From Methanobrevibacter sp. (GTDB taxonomy: Archaea > Methanobacteriota > Methanobacteria > Methanobacteriales > Methanobacteriaceae): a stretch of DNA of 6,180 nucleotides. Below the pieces are notes generated by a model. That model had not been told where the DNA came from. It was given only the letters and a program-made list of their open reading frames with translations, and searched no databases. The number at the start of each line of letters is the position of its first letter. Position 1 is the stretch's first letter. The stretch is from assembly GCA_017646885.1 (NCBI GenBank), contig JAGCLR010000244.1, positions 1 through 6,180 of the forward strand, written 5' to 3'. Of this stretch, positions 1-5,890 are shown piece by piece. The position numbers were made by a program, and so were the translations under genes.

Positions 1-1652
1 ATTGTACCGATAGCACTTTCCTGAGATCCGTATTCCACACCTGCTGGGAAGTAACTTAAGACCCAAATGATAATGGAAGCTACGAGAATAATGGTACCTG
101 CCTTTTTAATGAATCCCCAAGACTTTTCAAGGGTGTGCATCAAAATACCTCTCAATGTAGGCAACTTATAATCAGGCAATTCCATTACAAATGGAGCAGA
201 CATTTCCTTGAAAGTGGTTTTTCTTAAAATGAATGCAACTATAACCGCTACAATGATTCCAAGCATGTAAAGAGACAAGATAACCAAACTTTCATTTGCA
301 GCAAAGAATGCACCGACCAACAATAAGTATACAGGCATTCTTGCAGAGCAAGACATGAATGGCACAATAAGCATTGTGATCAATCTGTCCTTTTCATTTT
401 CCATAGTTCTGGTTGCCATAATACCTGGCACACCACAACCAAAACCTAAAAGCATTGGGATGAATGCCTTTCCATGCAATCCGACAAACTTGTGCATAAG
501 CTTATCCATAACAAATGCCGCTCTTGCCAAATAGCCGCAATCTTCAAGGAAACTGATAATCAGGAACAATAGAATGATTTGAGGCAAGAAAACAAGAACT
601 CCACCTACTCCTCCAATAAGTCCATTTACAAGGAATGATGAAAGCATGGTTTCTCCAAGTGAAGCTACAATAAACTCACCAAGCATTCCAAAGAATTCAT
701 CAATCATGTCTTGGAAAGGAGCTCCAAATGTAAATACGATCTCAAACATTGCATACATTATTAGAATGAATATTGGGAAACCTAATATCCTATTTGTAAC
801 AATTCTATCAATTTTTTCACTAAGGCTTTCTATAGGACTTGCCGGCTTGGTGAGAGACTCTTTCAATAATCCATCAATGAATGCATACCTTGCATTTGCA
901 ATCACCTCTTCGCTGCCTTCACCAAAAATTCCTTTCAAGTGATTTTTAACTCTTTCAGTTTCTCTTACAATATTGTTTCTTTTTGAAGACCCATCGATTT
1001 TCTCTTCAATAATCTCATCATTTTCAAGCAACTTGATCGCTATCCATGATGAAGGAACATCAAGGAGATTCTTGTCTTCCTCTATAACAGCTTGAAGTTC
1101 AGCAATATGCTCCTTAAGCTCATTATTGTAAACCAATCTTTCAGTAGTGTTTACTGGATTTGCTGCTGCATGTTCAATAGTCTTCAGCAATTCTTCCTTA
1201 CCTATGTCCCTATTTGCTTCAATTTCAACTACAGGAACACCCAATAATTCAGAAAGCTTGTTTGCATCAATAGTATACCCTTTATCCTGAGCATACTTGT
1301 TCATGTTCAAAGCCACTACCAGATTTGCTCCAAGTTCCATCATCTGAACAGTGAGATAGAGATTTCTTTCAATATTCGCTGCATCAATGATATTGACGAT
1401 TACATCGGAATCCTCATCTACGATAAAGTCTCTTGATACAATCTCCTCAATTGAATGAGCGCTTAAAGCGTAGTTACCTGGTAGGTCTATTACTTCAACT
1501 TCATTGCCATTATACTTGTAATGGCCTTTTGCTTGCGCTACGGTTTTTCCAGGCCAATTGCCTACATGTTGGTTCAATCCAGTCAAGTTATTGAATAAAG
1601 TGGTCTTACCAACATTAGGATTACCTGCTAAACCTATTTTAAGATTTGCCAT
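1..1652 (-). CDS. feoB: FeoB ferrous iron transporter (3' end outside window)
   Basis: Membrane protein that imports Fe(II), with a cytosolic G domain at the N-terminus. The minus-strand frame is open from the ATG at 1652 to the window edge, giving 550 codons; the C-terminus is missing. Visible motifs are the P-loop GNPNVGKT (residues 10-17), the G2 region NWPGKTV (32-38, Thr37) and G3 DLPG (56-59). The membrane core starts near residue 285 and includes [11 protein letters not shown] followed by [15 protein letters not shown], then GCGVPG (about 404-410) and SCSARMPVY (about 432-440), all typical of FeoB. The expected G4 motif NxxD reads NMNK (116-119), an unusual substitution. An ATG two codons upstream (1658) is in frame, but AGGT at 1662-1659 lies 6 nt before the ATG at 1652, so the latter was chosen. 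It follows feoA after 65 nt and probably shares its iron-responsive promoter. Confidence 0.96.
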   Translation of the reverse strand, partial: MANLKIGLAGNPNVGKTTLFNNLTGLNQHVGNWPGKTVAQAKGHYKYNGNEVEVIDLPGNYALSAHSIEEIVSRDFIVDEDSDVIVNIIDAANIERNLYLTVQMMELGANLVVALNMNKYAQDKGYTIDANKLSELLGVPVVEIEANRDIGKEELLKTIEHAAANPVNTTERLVYNNELKEHIAELQAVIEEDKNLLDVPSSWIAIKLLENDEIIEEKIDGSSKRNNIVRETERVKNHLKGIFGEGSEEVIANARYAFIDGLLKESLTKPASPIESLSEKIDRIVTNRILGFPIFILIMYAMFEIVFTFGAPFQDMIDEFFGMLGEFIVASLGETMLSSFLVNGLIGGVGGVLVFLPQIILLFLIISFLEDCGYLARAAFVMDKLMHKFVGLHGKAFIPMLLGFGCGVPGIMATRTMENEKDRLITMLIVPFMSCSARMPVYLLLVGAFFAANESLVILSLYMLGIIVAVIVAFILRKTTFKEMSAPFVMELPDYKLPTLRGILMHTLEKSWGFIKKAGTIILVASIIIWVLSYFPAGVEYGSQESAIGT

Positions 1653-1717
1653 ATTCATACCTTTAAAAATTCAATGATAATAAAAAAAAATAAATTTAAA
1701 AAAATTTAATAAAGAAT
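1653..1717 (-). other. feoA-feoB intercistronic T-rich spacer
   Basis: This 65-nt gap, read on the minus strand, contains a T7 run, a TTTAAATTTA element and a T9 run (the A9 at 1682-1690 on the plus strand), and ends with the feoB ribosome binding site AGGT (1662-1659). Oligo-T tracts act as intrinsic terminators in many archaea, and TTTAAATTTA could equally serve as a TATA box for a separate feoB start. Partial termination or a secondary promoter is therefore possible. Neither can be settled from the sequence. Confidence 0.35.
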
Positions 1718-1951
1718 TCATACTTCTATTTCAATATTCTTTGCCTCTTCCTTTCTAAGACATACAGAATATCCCTTAACTTTAACTTGAATCGGATCAC
1801 CGAGAGGAGCTACCTTTTCCACTTCCACATCTGCACCCTTGACAAAGCCCATGCCAAGCAAATGCCTTTTCAATTCCAAGTCACCGCCAGAACCATAGGA
1901 AGCCAATACTCCAGATTCTCCAGATTTAAGTTCATTTAATTTTTTCAACAT
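1718..1951 (-). CDS. feoA: FeoA, small SH3-like partner of FeoB
   Basis: A 77-residue cytosolic protein of the FeoA family, thought to bind or modulate FeoB during Fe(II) uptake. The whole protein is one SH3-like beta-barrel domain. The family signature is visible as LLGMGFVKGADVEVEKVAPL (residues 31-50), then GDPIQVKVKGYSVCLRKEEA (51-70), ending NIEIEV. The length is normal for the family. The start is the ATG at 1951 because GAGAGGT (1964-1958) lies 6 nt upstream. An in-frame TTG at 1966 would add five residues (MRGFN) but would place the start codon on top of that ribosome binding site. It is the first gene of the feoAB pair. A DtxR-type palindrome lies about 55 bp upstream, so repression under iron-replete conditions is inferred. 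Confidence 0.96.
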   Translation of the reverse strand: MLKKLNELKSGESGVLASYGSGGDLELKRHLLGMGFVKGADVEVEKVAPLGDPIQVKVKGYSVCLRKEEAKNIEIEV

Positions 1952-1985
1952 ATTAAAACCTCTCAAGAAATTTTATAAATAAATG

Positions 1986-1998
1986 TTATATGATAAAA
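1986..1998 (-). promoter_or_regulatory. probable feoA TATA element
   Basis: On the minus strand TTTTATCATATAA lies about 35 nt upstream of the feoA ATG. Archaeal transcription usually starts about 25 nt past the TATA centre, giving a predicted start near 1965 and a short leader carrying the GAGAGGT site. A second AT-rich element at 1970-1980 (ATTTATAAAAT) lies so close to the ATG that it would give a leaderless mRNA and leave the ribosome binding site unused, so it is less likely. The palindrome at 2006-2023 lies directly upstream, where a bound repressor would interfere with TFB/TBP binding. Confidence 0.45.
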
Positions 1999-2005
1999 GT
2001 AGGAA

Positions 2006-2023
2006 ATTTAGGTATACCTAAAT
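2006..2023. promoter_or_regulatory. DtxR-type operator, copy 1 (feoA-proximal)
   Basis: An 18-bp perfect palindrome, ATTTAGGTATACCTAAAT, centred 63 bp upstream of the feoA ATG and just upstream of its probable TATA element. The core TTAGGTATACCTAA has the TTAGG...CCTAA arms typical of sites bound by DtxR/IdeR/MntR-family Fe or Mn sensors. Its position and the identity of the downstream gene support an iron-responsive operator. The regulator itself is not in the window. Confidence 0.75.
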
Positions 2024-2183
2024 CTATGTTGAATGAAATCCCATTACTTTGGAACATGTAGTTTAATTAAATTCTAAATTTTAGTTTTAAAAATGGGGAT
2101 ATCTTTAAAATAAAACATATATTTAAAAATATTTTTGGATTGTTAATTAAAATGAAAATAATAGGATTTTTATACATAAATAA

Positions 2184-2197
2184 TTAGGTATACCTAA
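2184..2197. promoter_or_regulatory. DtxR-type operator, copy 2
   Basis: A perfect copy of TTAGGTATACCTAA, identical to the core of the site at the feoA promoter. An additional half-site CCTAA follows at 2200-2204, seven bases after the CCTAA of the palindrome. This could allow a second dimer to bind an overlapping site, as known for some DtxR/IdeR operators. It lies 233 bp upstream of the feoA ATG, too far for simple occlusion of the proximal promoter. It is centred 52 bp from copy 3. Confidence 0.68.
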
Positions 2198-2222
2198 AAC
2201 CTAATATTATTTTTGTTTTCAT

Positions 2223-2234
2223 GATATATAAAAG
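2223..2234. promoter_or_regulatory. TATA-like element flanked by operators 2 and 3
   Basis: The sequence is GATATATAAAAG on the plus strand and CTTTTATATATC on the minus strand, close to the archaeal TATA consensus in both directions. On the minus strand it would start a transcript near 2200, running into the region upstream of feoA and giving feoA a leader of about 250 nt. On the plus strand it would start one near 2255, running through the 13-bp repeat and antisense to the end of hcgF. No convincing gene follows in either direction. Since the region is very AT-rich, a chance match is possible. Confidence 0.35.
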
Positions 2235-2235
2235 T

Positions 2236-2249
2236 TTAGGTATACCTAA
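2236..2249. promoter_or_regulatory. DtxR-type operator, copy 3
   Basis: Third perfect copy of TTAGGTATACCTAA, adjoining the TATA-like stretch at 2223-2234. The centre-to-centre distance to copy 2 is 52 bp, close to five helical turns, so both would face the same side of the DNA. Read on the minus strand the operator lies just upstream of a TTTTATATAT element, the same order as operator and TATA at feoA. Read on the plus strand it lies between a TATA box and the expected start site. Confidence 0.68.
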
Positions 2250-2302
2250 TAATACATATGTACAAAATTAACAATGCTAAAAAATGATAAATAAGAGAGA
2301 AG

Positions 2303-2340
2303 AACAAAAATAGAGCTTTAAAAATATAAAATAAAAATAG
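2303..2340 (-). terminator. T-rich probable terminator after hcgF
   Basis: Read on the minus strand this is a series of T runs (CTATTTTTATTTTATATTTTT, then a further TTTTTG), 50-90 nt past the hcgF stop codon. There is no GC-rich hairpin, which is normal for archaeal intrinsic termination on oligo-U. The preceding 13-bp repeats are also T-rich on this strand and may contribute. The assignment is inferred from composition and position between two transcription units. Confidence 0.4.
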
Positions 2341-2389
2341 AATATTGAAATAGAATATTGAAATAGAATATTGAAATAGAATATTGAAA
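2335..2389. repeat. 13-bp tandem repeat, about 4.2 copies
   Basis: Unit AATATTGAAATAG occurs as three exact copies (2341-2353, 2354-2366, 2367-2379). A partial copy AATATTGAAA follows at 2380-2389 and the tail AAATAG precedes at 2335-2340, giving 55 bp with no mismatch inside the array. Each unit contains the palindrome AATATT. On the coding strand of hcgF the array begins one base after the stop codon. It could be a slippage-generated array, part of a 3' untranslated region or a terminator element; its function is unknown. Confidence 0.95.
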
Positions 2390-2390
2390 A

Positions 2391-2993
2391 TTATTTATAA
2401 ATAATATTTACATTTTTTAAAGATTTGATCCTTTCAAAATTGCCATTTAAATAGTAAATTAATATTTCCAATGTTTTCTCTATACCCCTCTTTTGACGCA
2501 TATACAAATCATTGGAATTAGCCTTAATTAAATCGGCACTTACATCAGAACTAGTGCTAATAATTACATCATCATCTACAATAGCTATGCCTCCGTATCC
2601 AATTCCTGCAGTTGTACCTATTCCTACATATGAATCAGATATTTTTTTAGCAGCTTCTGCCATTAAGATAGACATTTCAATATCTCCAATGTCATCATAG
2701 ACTTTAATTCCCTTAATCAATTTCAAAGGTTCGACAGGATCATCAATCTTTAAGATTGATTTTACTGCATCCAATGTAGGAATGAACAATCCACATGTAA
2801 CACTTAGATTGCTAAGGTCAAAGATGTCACATTTATCATCTAAAATTGCATCCTTTAGGCAATCCTTTTGTACCTTATTCACCAAATAGGAATAGTTTGA
2901 AGCAAAATCATCTTCATAATTCTGAGCAAGGGCATGTATTTCCCGAGCCAATATTCCATGGGTAAAGCATTCAGCAGTAGCTATTGTAATCAT
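2391..2993 (-). CDS. hcgF: HcgF, thioester-forming FeGP cofactor biosynthesis protein
   Basis: A 200-residue protein of FeGP cofactor synthesis. HcgF of other methanogens binds guanylylpyridinol and holds its carboxylate as a thioester on conserved Cys9, the step after adenylation by HcgE and before acyl-iron formation. The start chosen is the ATG at 2993, with GAAGGT (3005-3000) 6 nt upstream. It gives the N-terminus MITIATAECFTHG and puts the cysteine at position 9, as in the family. A glycine-rich stretch GIGTTAGIGYGG lies at residues 124-135. Other cysteines are at 45, 55 and 67. An in-frame TTG at 3035 and ATG at 3023 would add 14 or 10 residues and overlap hcgE; neither shows a good ribosome binding site. 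The gap to hcgE is 22 nt. It is the last hcg gene here; no hcgG follows. Confidence 0.92.
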   Translation of the reverse strand: MITIATAECFTHGILAREIHALAQNYEDDFASNYSYLVNKVQKDCLKDAILDDKCDIFDLSNLSVTCGLFIPTLDAVKSILKIDDPVEPLKLIKGIKVYDDIGDIEMSILMAEAAKKISDSYVGIGTTAGIGYGGIAIVDDDVIISTSSDVSADLIKANSNDLYMRQKRGIEKTLEILIYYLNGNFERIKSLKNVNIIYK

Positions 2994-3015
2994 TTCTAAA
3001 CCTTCGAATGAGCTA

Positions 3016-3660
3016 TTATTCATTATTCTTTTCAATCAATAATTTCAAAGCCTCTTTTGTAATTATATTTGCAATGTCATCCAATACATAAGGGGTGATT
3101 GGGATTGAATCACGAATGAATGTGTTTGTAGATATGAGCATATGATCCTTAACGATTCCCTCTTTTCTCAATTCCTCGACAACAGGATTTGAATCATCAA
3201 ATTCAGAAATGTCCTTAACAACAATTTCCTCATCTCCAATGCCGAAAATACCTGCAGTTCCTATTGTTTTGGAACCATTTTCATGTGCTTTCTTGATGAT
3301 GCTTGCAGCTGTAGGGATTGTATTTCCACCAGCTATTTCAATGACAACAACATCTCCAGTTATCAAATCCAGATTATCTTCAGAAATATCTTCAGTAATT
3401 GATACAACTTCTCTAAATTCCTTTTTGTGAGTGGAAATCTCCTTTAAGAAATCGGATTTATAGGTTCCTGTCTTTGCTCCTTTCAACAAGAAGATTATAT
3501 CAGACTCTGAAATCTTTTGTCCGTCAATTACTGTGATTTTAGCGGGACCTCCTCTGTGAATTTGAATAAGGTTTATCCCTGTTCTTAATCCTAATCTGCC
3601 AAAACCAACTAAATCTATACTTCCTTTTGGAATCTTATTATTTTCCATATCTTGAATCAT
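3016..3660 (-). CDS. hcgE: HcgE, ThiF/E1-like adenylyltransferase of FeGP synthesis
   Basis: A 214-residue cytosolic protein related to ThiF/MoeB/E1 enzymes. In the FeGP pathway HcgE uses ATP to adenylate the carboxylate of guanylylpyridinol and hands it to HcgF. The N-terminal Rossmann nucleotide site is visible as LVGFGRLG (residues 17-24), followed by the acidic end of the next strand, VIDGQKISESD (44-54), equivalent to the aspartate motif of E1 enzymes. The protein contains no cysteine at all, so it lacks both the CxxC zinc pairs of ThiF/MoeB and an E1-type acceptor cysteine, fitting a pure adenylating role. The start at 3660 has GTGAT three bases upstream, as at hcgB. Met5 (3648) is an alternative. 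It follows hcgD after a T-rich gap of 68 nt. Confidence 0.92.
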   Translation of the reverse strand: MIQDMENNKIPKGSIDLVGFGRLGLRTGINLIQIHRGGPAKITVIDGQKISESDIIFLLKGAKTGTYKSDFLKEISTHKKEFREVVSITEDISEDNLDLITGDVVVIEIAGGNTIPTAASIIKKAHENGSKTIGTAGIFGIGDEEIVVKDISEFDDSNPVVEELRKEGIVKDHMLISTNTFIRDSIPITPYVLDDIANIITKEALKLLIEKNNE

Positions 3661-3728
3661 TTTATCACTAATAACAATTGTAATATTAAAATTTCATAAA
3701 TTTTTAAAAATAAAAAGTTTTTAGAATG
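3661..3728 (-). other. hcgD-hcgE intercistronic T-rich spacer
   Basis: A 68-nt AT-rich gap inside an otherwise tightly packed run. On the minus strand it begins with ACTTTTTATTTTTAAAAATT and ends with the hcgE ribosome binding site GTGAT. It could hold a weak terminator or an internal TATA box (TTTTTAAAAATTTA) for hcgE-hcgF. There is no sequence evidence to choose between them. Confidence 0.3.
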
Positions 3729-4457
3729 CTAGAAATCCGCAGAGATGTATTTCCATGGAACTCCAGTGTCTACCATTTCTACTGGAACATCAATCTCATT
3801 ATTATTTTTCAGCATTTCAGTAAAAGCAAACAATCCTGGGAGTTCTATGATATGATGGGAAACGTCAATTAAGGTAACCCCTAATTTCTTTGCTAAAATT
3901 GCATTTGAATGGTTCAAGTCTCCAGATACAAATGCATCAACAGATCTGTCTTTAGCCAATTTAATAAACTCCTTATTGCTTAATCCAAACCCAGAAACAA
4001 TAGCTATCTTTCTAAGCATCTTATCAAAATCGTCATCATTAACCAGACGAACATTTTCAGGGCCGAACTTATAGCAGACTAAAGCCAAAAACTGGTCTAA
4101 TGTCTTTGTTGAAGAGCATATCCGACCGATTCCAGTCTGCTTATGAAAAATGGATATCGGTTTTAAACCCAAATAATAAGCTAAAGCATCGTTTGAACCT
4201 CCATTTAAGATGTCCCAATTTGAATGTACAACATATGTGGGAGTTTTTGGCATGAACAATGGAGGGTGATGTGAAATAACCAAGTCACCGGTGTCGAATT
4301 TCAAATCATCTTCAGGCAATAAATCCATTAGGACCTTAATATTCTTAATATCTAAATTTTCATAAGTTTTGCTGTAATATCCTACATTGTCATTTTTCAA
4401 TGCATATTTACGAGGCACCAATTTATCTATAACATTAAAAATATCATTTGCAAACAC
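3729..4457 (-). CDS. hcgD: HcgD, NIF3-like dinuclear iron protein of FeGP synthesis
   Basis: A 242-residue member of the NIF3 (YbgI/DUF34) family encoded with the FeGP cofactor genes. HcgD binds a pair of irons and is proposed to supply or handle iron for the cofactor; its exact step is less certain than those of HcgB, C, E and F. Expected metal ligands are visible: His63-His64 in ISHHPPLF, Asp82 in HSNWD, and His201 with Glu205 in DVSHHIIELPG, the His-x3-Glu spacing of the family. Other family signatures are NDNVG (22-26) and VSGDLNHSNA (177-186). The start is GTG at 4457, giving MFANDIFNVIDKL, a normal NIF3 N-terminus. An ATG two bases upstream is out of frame. Only one base separates it from the hcgC stop, and its AGGTGG ribosome binding site lies within the last hcgC codons, suggesting translational coupling. 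Confidence 0.93.
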   Translation of the reverse strand: MFANDIFNVIDKLVPRKYALKNDNVGYYSKTYENLDIKNIKVLMDLLPEDDLKFDTGDLVISHHPPLFMPKTPTYVVHSNWDILNGGSNDALAYYLGLKPISIFHKQTGIGRICSSTKTLDQFLALVCYKFGPENVRLVNDDDFDKMLRKIAIVSGFGLSNKEFIKLAKDRSVDAFVSGDLNHSNAILAKKLGVTLIDVSHHIIELPGLFAFTEMLKNNNEIDVPVEMVDTGVPWKYISADF

Positions 4458-4458
4458 A

Positions 4459-5319
4459 TTACCACCTAACTAATATCTCTGAAAATATCTCATCAATAAA
4501 CTCATTAATTATGCCATCACAGTCAAACGGCTGAATTGTTGAAACCTTAATGACTGGTGATTCAATCAATTTAAAGAACTTATCCAAATCCTTTTCCTTA
4601 AAGATAATCTCTTCATAAAATGTCATTTCAGATGAACAGTAAAGAACTCCTTCCTTTTCAAGTATCCTATTCATGGATTGCCTTAAAACATCTATTGCAA
4701 AAGTCATTGTTCCAGATGTTTTCGTATTCAATCCTTTAGTTTTTAGAACATATTTTTGATAGGAATTAACTAAATTCGCCCTTTTGTAAATGTTGTTCTT
4801 ATCCTTTAGCAAAGCATCATTCTCTTCAGCTATTGGATCTTCAATAACGAATACCTTTGTGTAAATGAATCCTGCCTGACTTTCATTTATTCCTCCCAAA
4901 CCTGTTGTATCAATTACAGCATCTGCATTATTCATTAGATTCAAATCAGAAGAGAATTTAATGTTCTTAAAAGTTTGGAAATTGGCGATATCCTTTTCAT
5001 CTGAATCCCCAATTACTGGGTTTCCCAATTTAGAGTCTATAAATCCTTCCAAATGAGGATAAATGTCAACAATCGTGACATCAGCATAATCGTTATATGA
5101 TAAATATTTAGCAATGGCTATTCCTGTAAAATAAGTTCCGATAATGACAATTGAGCTTTCCTTACTGATTGTTTCCTTCTCAACTAAGTCATTGAATAGA
5201 TTCAATACAGCATTTGCTTTCTTTACCAATATTAAATTGAAGATATCTATCAATTTAATCTTTGATTTTACTGTAAAAACCTCTGAACTTATCCCAGTAT
5301 CATAATCATTATTGCTCAT
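4459..5319 (-). CDS. hcgC: HcgC, SAM-dependent pyridinol methyltransferase
   Basis: A 286-residue cytosolic enzyme. HcgC homologues transfer a methyl group from S-adenosylmethionine to C3 of the pyridinol precursor of the FeGP cofactor. They do so with a Rossmann fold resembling NAD(P)-dependent dehydrogenases rather than ordinary methyltransferases. The nucleotide-binding strand and glycine loop are visible as SIVIIGTYFTG (residues 56-66), with the acidic end of the second strand at Asp85 (TIVDIYPHL). Further conserved-looking segments are DTTGLGG (137-143) and TSGTMTFAIDVLRQSM (201-216). About 50 residues precede the Rossmann core. The ATG at 5319 is preceded by GAGATGG, an imperfect but usable ribosome binding site, 24 nt after the hcgB stop. 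Assignment rests on fold motifs plus strict gene context; no classical GxGxG methyltransferase motif is expected. Confidence 0.9.
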   Translation of the reverse strand: MSNNDYDTGISSEVFTVKSKIKLIDIFNLILVKKANAVLNLFNDLVEKETISKESSIVIIGTYFTGIAIAKYLSYNDYADVTIVDIYPHLEGFIDSKLGNPVIGDSDEKDIANFQTFKNIKFSSDLNLMNNADAVIDTTGLGGINESQAGFIYTKVFVIEDPIAEENDALLKDKNNIYKRANLVNSYQKYVLKTKGLNTKTSGTMTFAIDVLRQSMNRILEKEGVLYCSSEMTFYEEIIFKEKDLDKFFKLIESPVIKVSTIQPFDCDGIINEFIDEIFSEILVRW

Positions 5320-5343
5320 TAAACCATCTCTAGAATTTAAGCA

Positions 5344-5826
5344 TCAAATATCCCCGTCACATTCAAAGCCAATCTTCTTTAATGCCTCCAATGTTTCCTT
5401 ATAGACTGTCTCTTCTAAAGATTGCTTGTGAATTACATGTGATGGAGAAGAAGCCGCAGTCAAGATTCTGGACTTGCTGTCCATAAAAACCATAAAGGAA
5501 CCGGACCCTGGAATTCCTAAACGACCTCTGGCAATGACTAAATCGGCATCTGATTGATCCACTGCAATCATGGCTTTTGCAATTGCAGGCATTCGGCTGA
5601 AATCCGCATAATTGGTATTGACTTGCAAATATTCCGCTGATGGGATATCGAATCTATTAAGAACTTCATTGATCACTTCCACTTTAATCCCATTCTTATT
5701 GGGAACTACAATCTTTGCACTGCGAATATAATCCTGAATAGCCCTAATCTCTTCAATAGTGTCTCCTTTACGAGTGCCTTCATAAGACTGAATGGATGCT
5801 TTTCTAATGCTTTCTTCAAATGCCAT
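5344..5826 (-). CDS. hcgB: HcgB, pyridinol guanylyltransferase of FeGP synthesis
   Basis: A 160-residue cytosolic enzyme that joins GMP from GTP to the 4-hydroxyl of the pyridinol precursor, giving guanylylpyridinol and pyrophosphate. The sequence shows the family's glycine-rich ARGRLGIPGSGS (residues 99-110) and the histidine segment SPSHVIH (127-133); length is normal. The start is firm: GGTGAT (5835-5830) lies three bases before the ATG, and no other start lies close by. It is separated from hcgA by 64 nt including a T13 tract and followed by hcgC after 24 nt, so hcgB, hcgC and hcgD form a tight unit. Confidence 0.94.
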   Translation of the reverse strand: MAFEESIRKASIQSYEGTRKGDTIEEIRAIQDYIRSAKIVVPNKNGIKVEVINEVLNRFDIPSAEYLQVNTNYADFSRMPAIAKAMIAVDQSDADLVIARGRLGIPGSGSFMVFMDSKSRILTAASSPSHVIHKQSLEETVYKETLEALKKIGFECDGDI

Positions 5827-5890
5827 TTTATCACCGAAATAAAAAAAAAAAAAGGTTCACAAATGAATTAAACTTATTTGATGATGGATT
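5827..5890 (-). other. hcgA-hcgB spacer with T13 tract
   Basis: A 64-nt gap. The plus strand has 13 consecutive A at 5841-5853, read as T13 on the coding strand. It is followed by the strong hcgB ribosome binding site GGTGAT at 5835-5830. In archaea an oligo-T run of this length is enough to cause at least partial intrinsic termination, so the tract may lower expression of the downstream hcg genes relative to hcgA. No clear TATA box was seen in the gap. Confidence 0.4.

Larger units (their letters stand above)
1952..2390. other. hcgF-feoA intergenic regulatory region
   Basis: About 440 bp without a supportable protein gene, separating the end of the hcg run from feoA. From high to low coordinates it holds a 13-bp tandem repeat, a T-rich probable terminator, two DtxR-type palindromes around a TATA-like element, about 160 bp of featureless AT-rich sequence (2024-2183), the third palindrome and the feoA promoter. 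The longest minus-strand reading frame noted here (2067-2177, 36 codons) has no ribosome binding site at a usable distance and reads as AT-biased noise. Confidence 0.8.

Noticed and set aside
646..942. Plus-strand open frame of 98 codons
   Set aside because: It lies antisense within feoB, whose minus-strand frame has unmistakable FeoB motifs. The plus-strand translation has no recognisable domain.
1952..1966. TTG start for feoA at 1966
   Set aside because: It would overlap the GAGAGGT ribosome binding site that serves the ATG at 1951, and the extra residues MRGFN precede the usual FeoA N-terminus.
2067..2177. Minus-strand 36-codon frame between operators 1 and 2
   Set aside because: Its ATG has no ribosome binding site at a useful distance, and its I/F/L/K/N-rich product is what random AT-rich sequence gives. 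It is only worth revisiting if the upstream orphan promoter proves real.
1952..2390. tRNA, small RNA of known class, or CRISPR array in the intergenic region
   Set aside because: No cloverleaf-like GC-rich segment is seen. The 13-bp repeats have no spacers between them, so they are not a CRISPR array.
2512..2700. Plus-strand open frame of 62 codons
   Set aside because: Antisense to hcgF, with low-complexity I/S/P-rich composition typical of a shadow frame.
3209..3430. Plus-strand open frame of 73 codons
   Set aside because: Antisense to hcgE, which is well supported by its Rossmann motif and gene context.
5841..5853. A13 run as a possible sequencing or assembly error causing a frameshift
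   Set aside because: It lies in the hcgA-hcgB spacer. Both flanking frames end and begin cleanly, so run-length error would not affect any gene.
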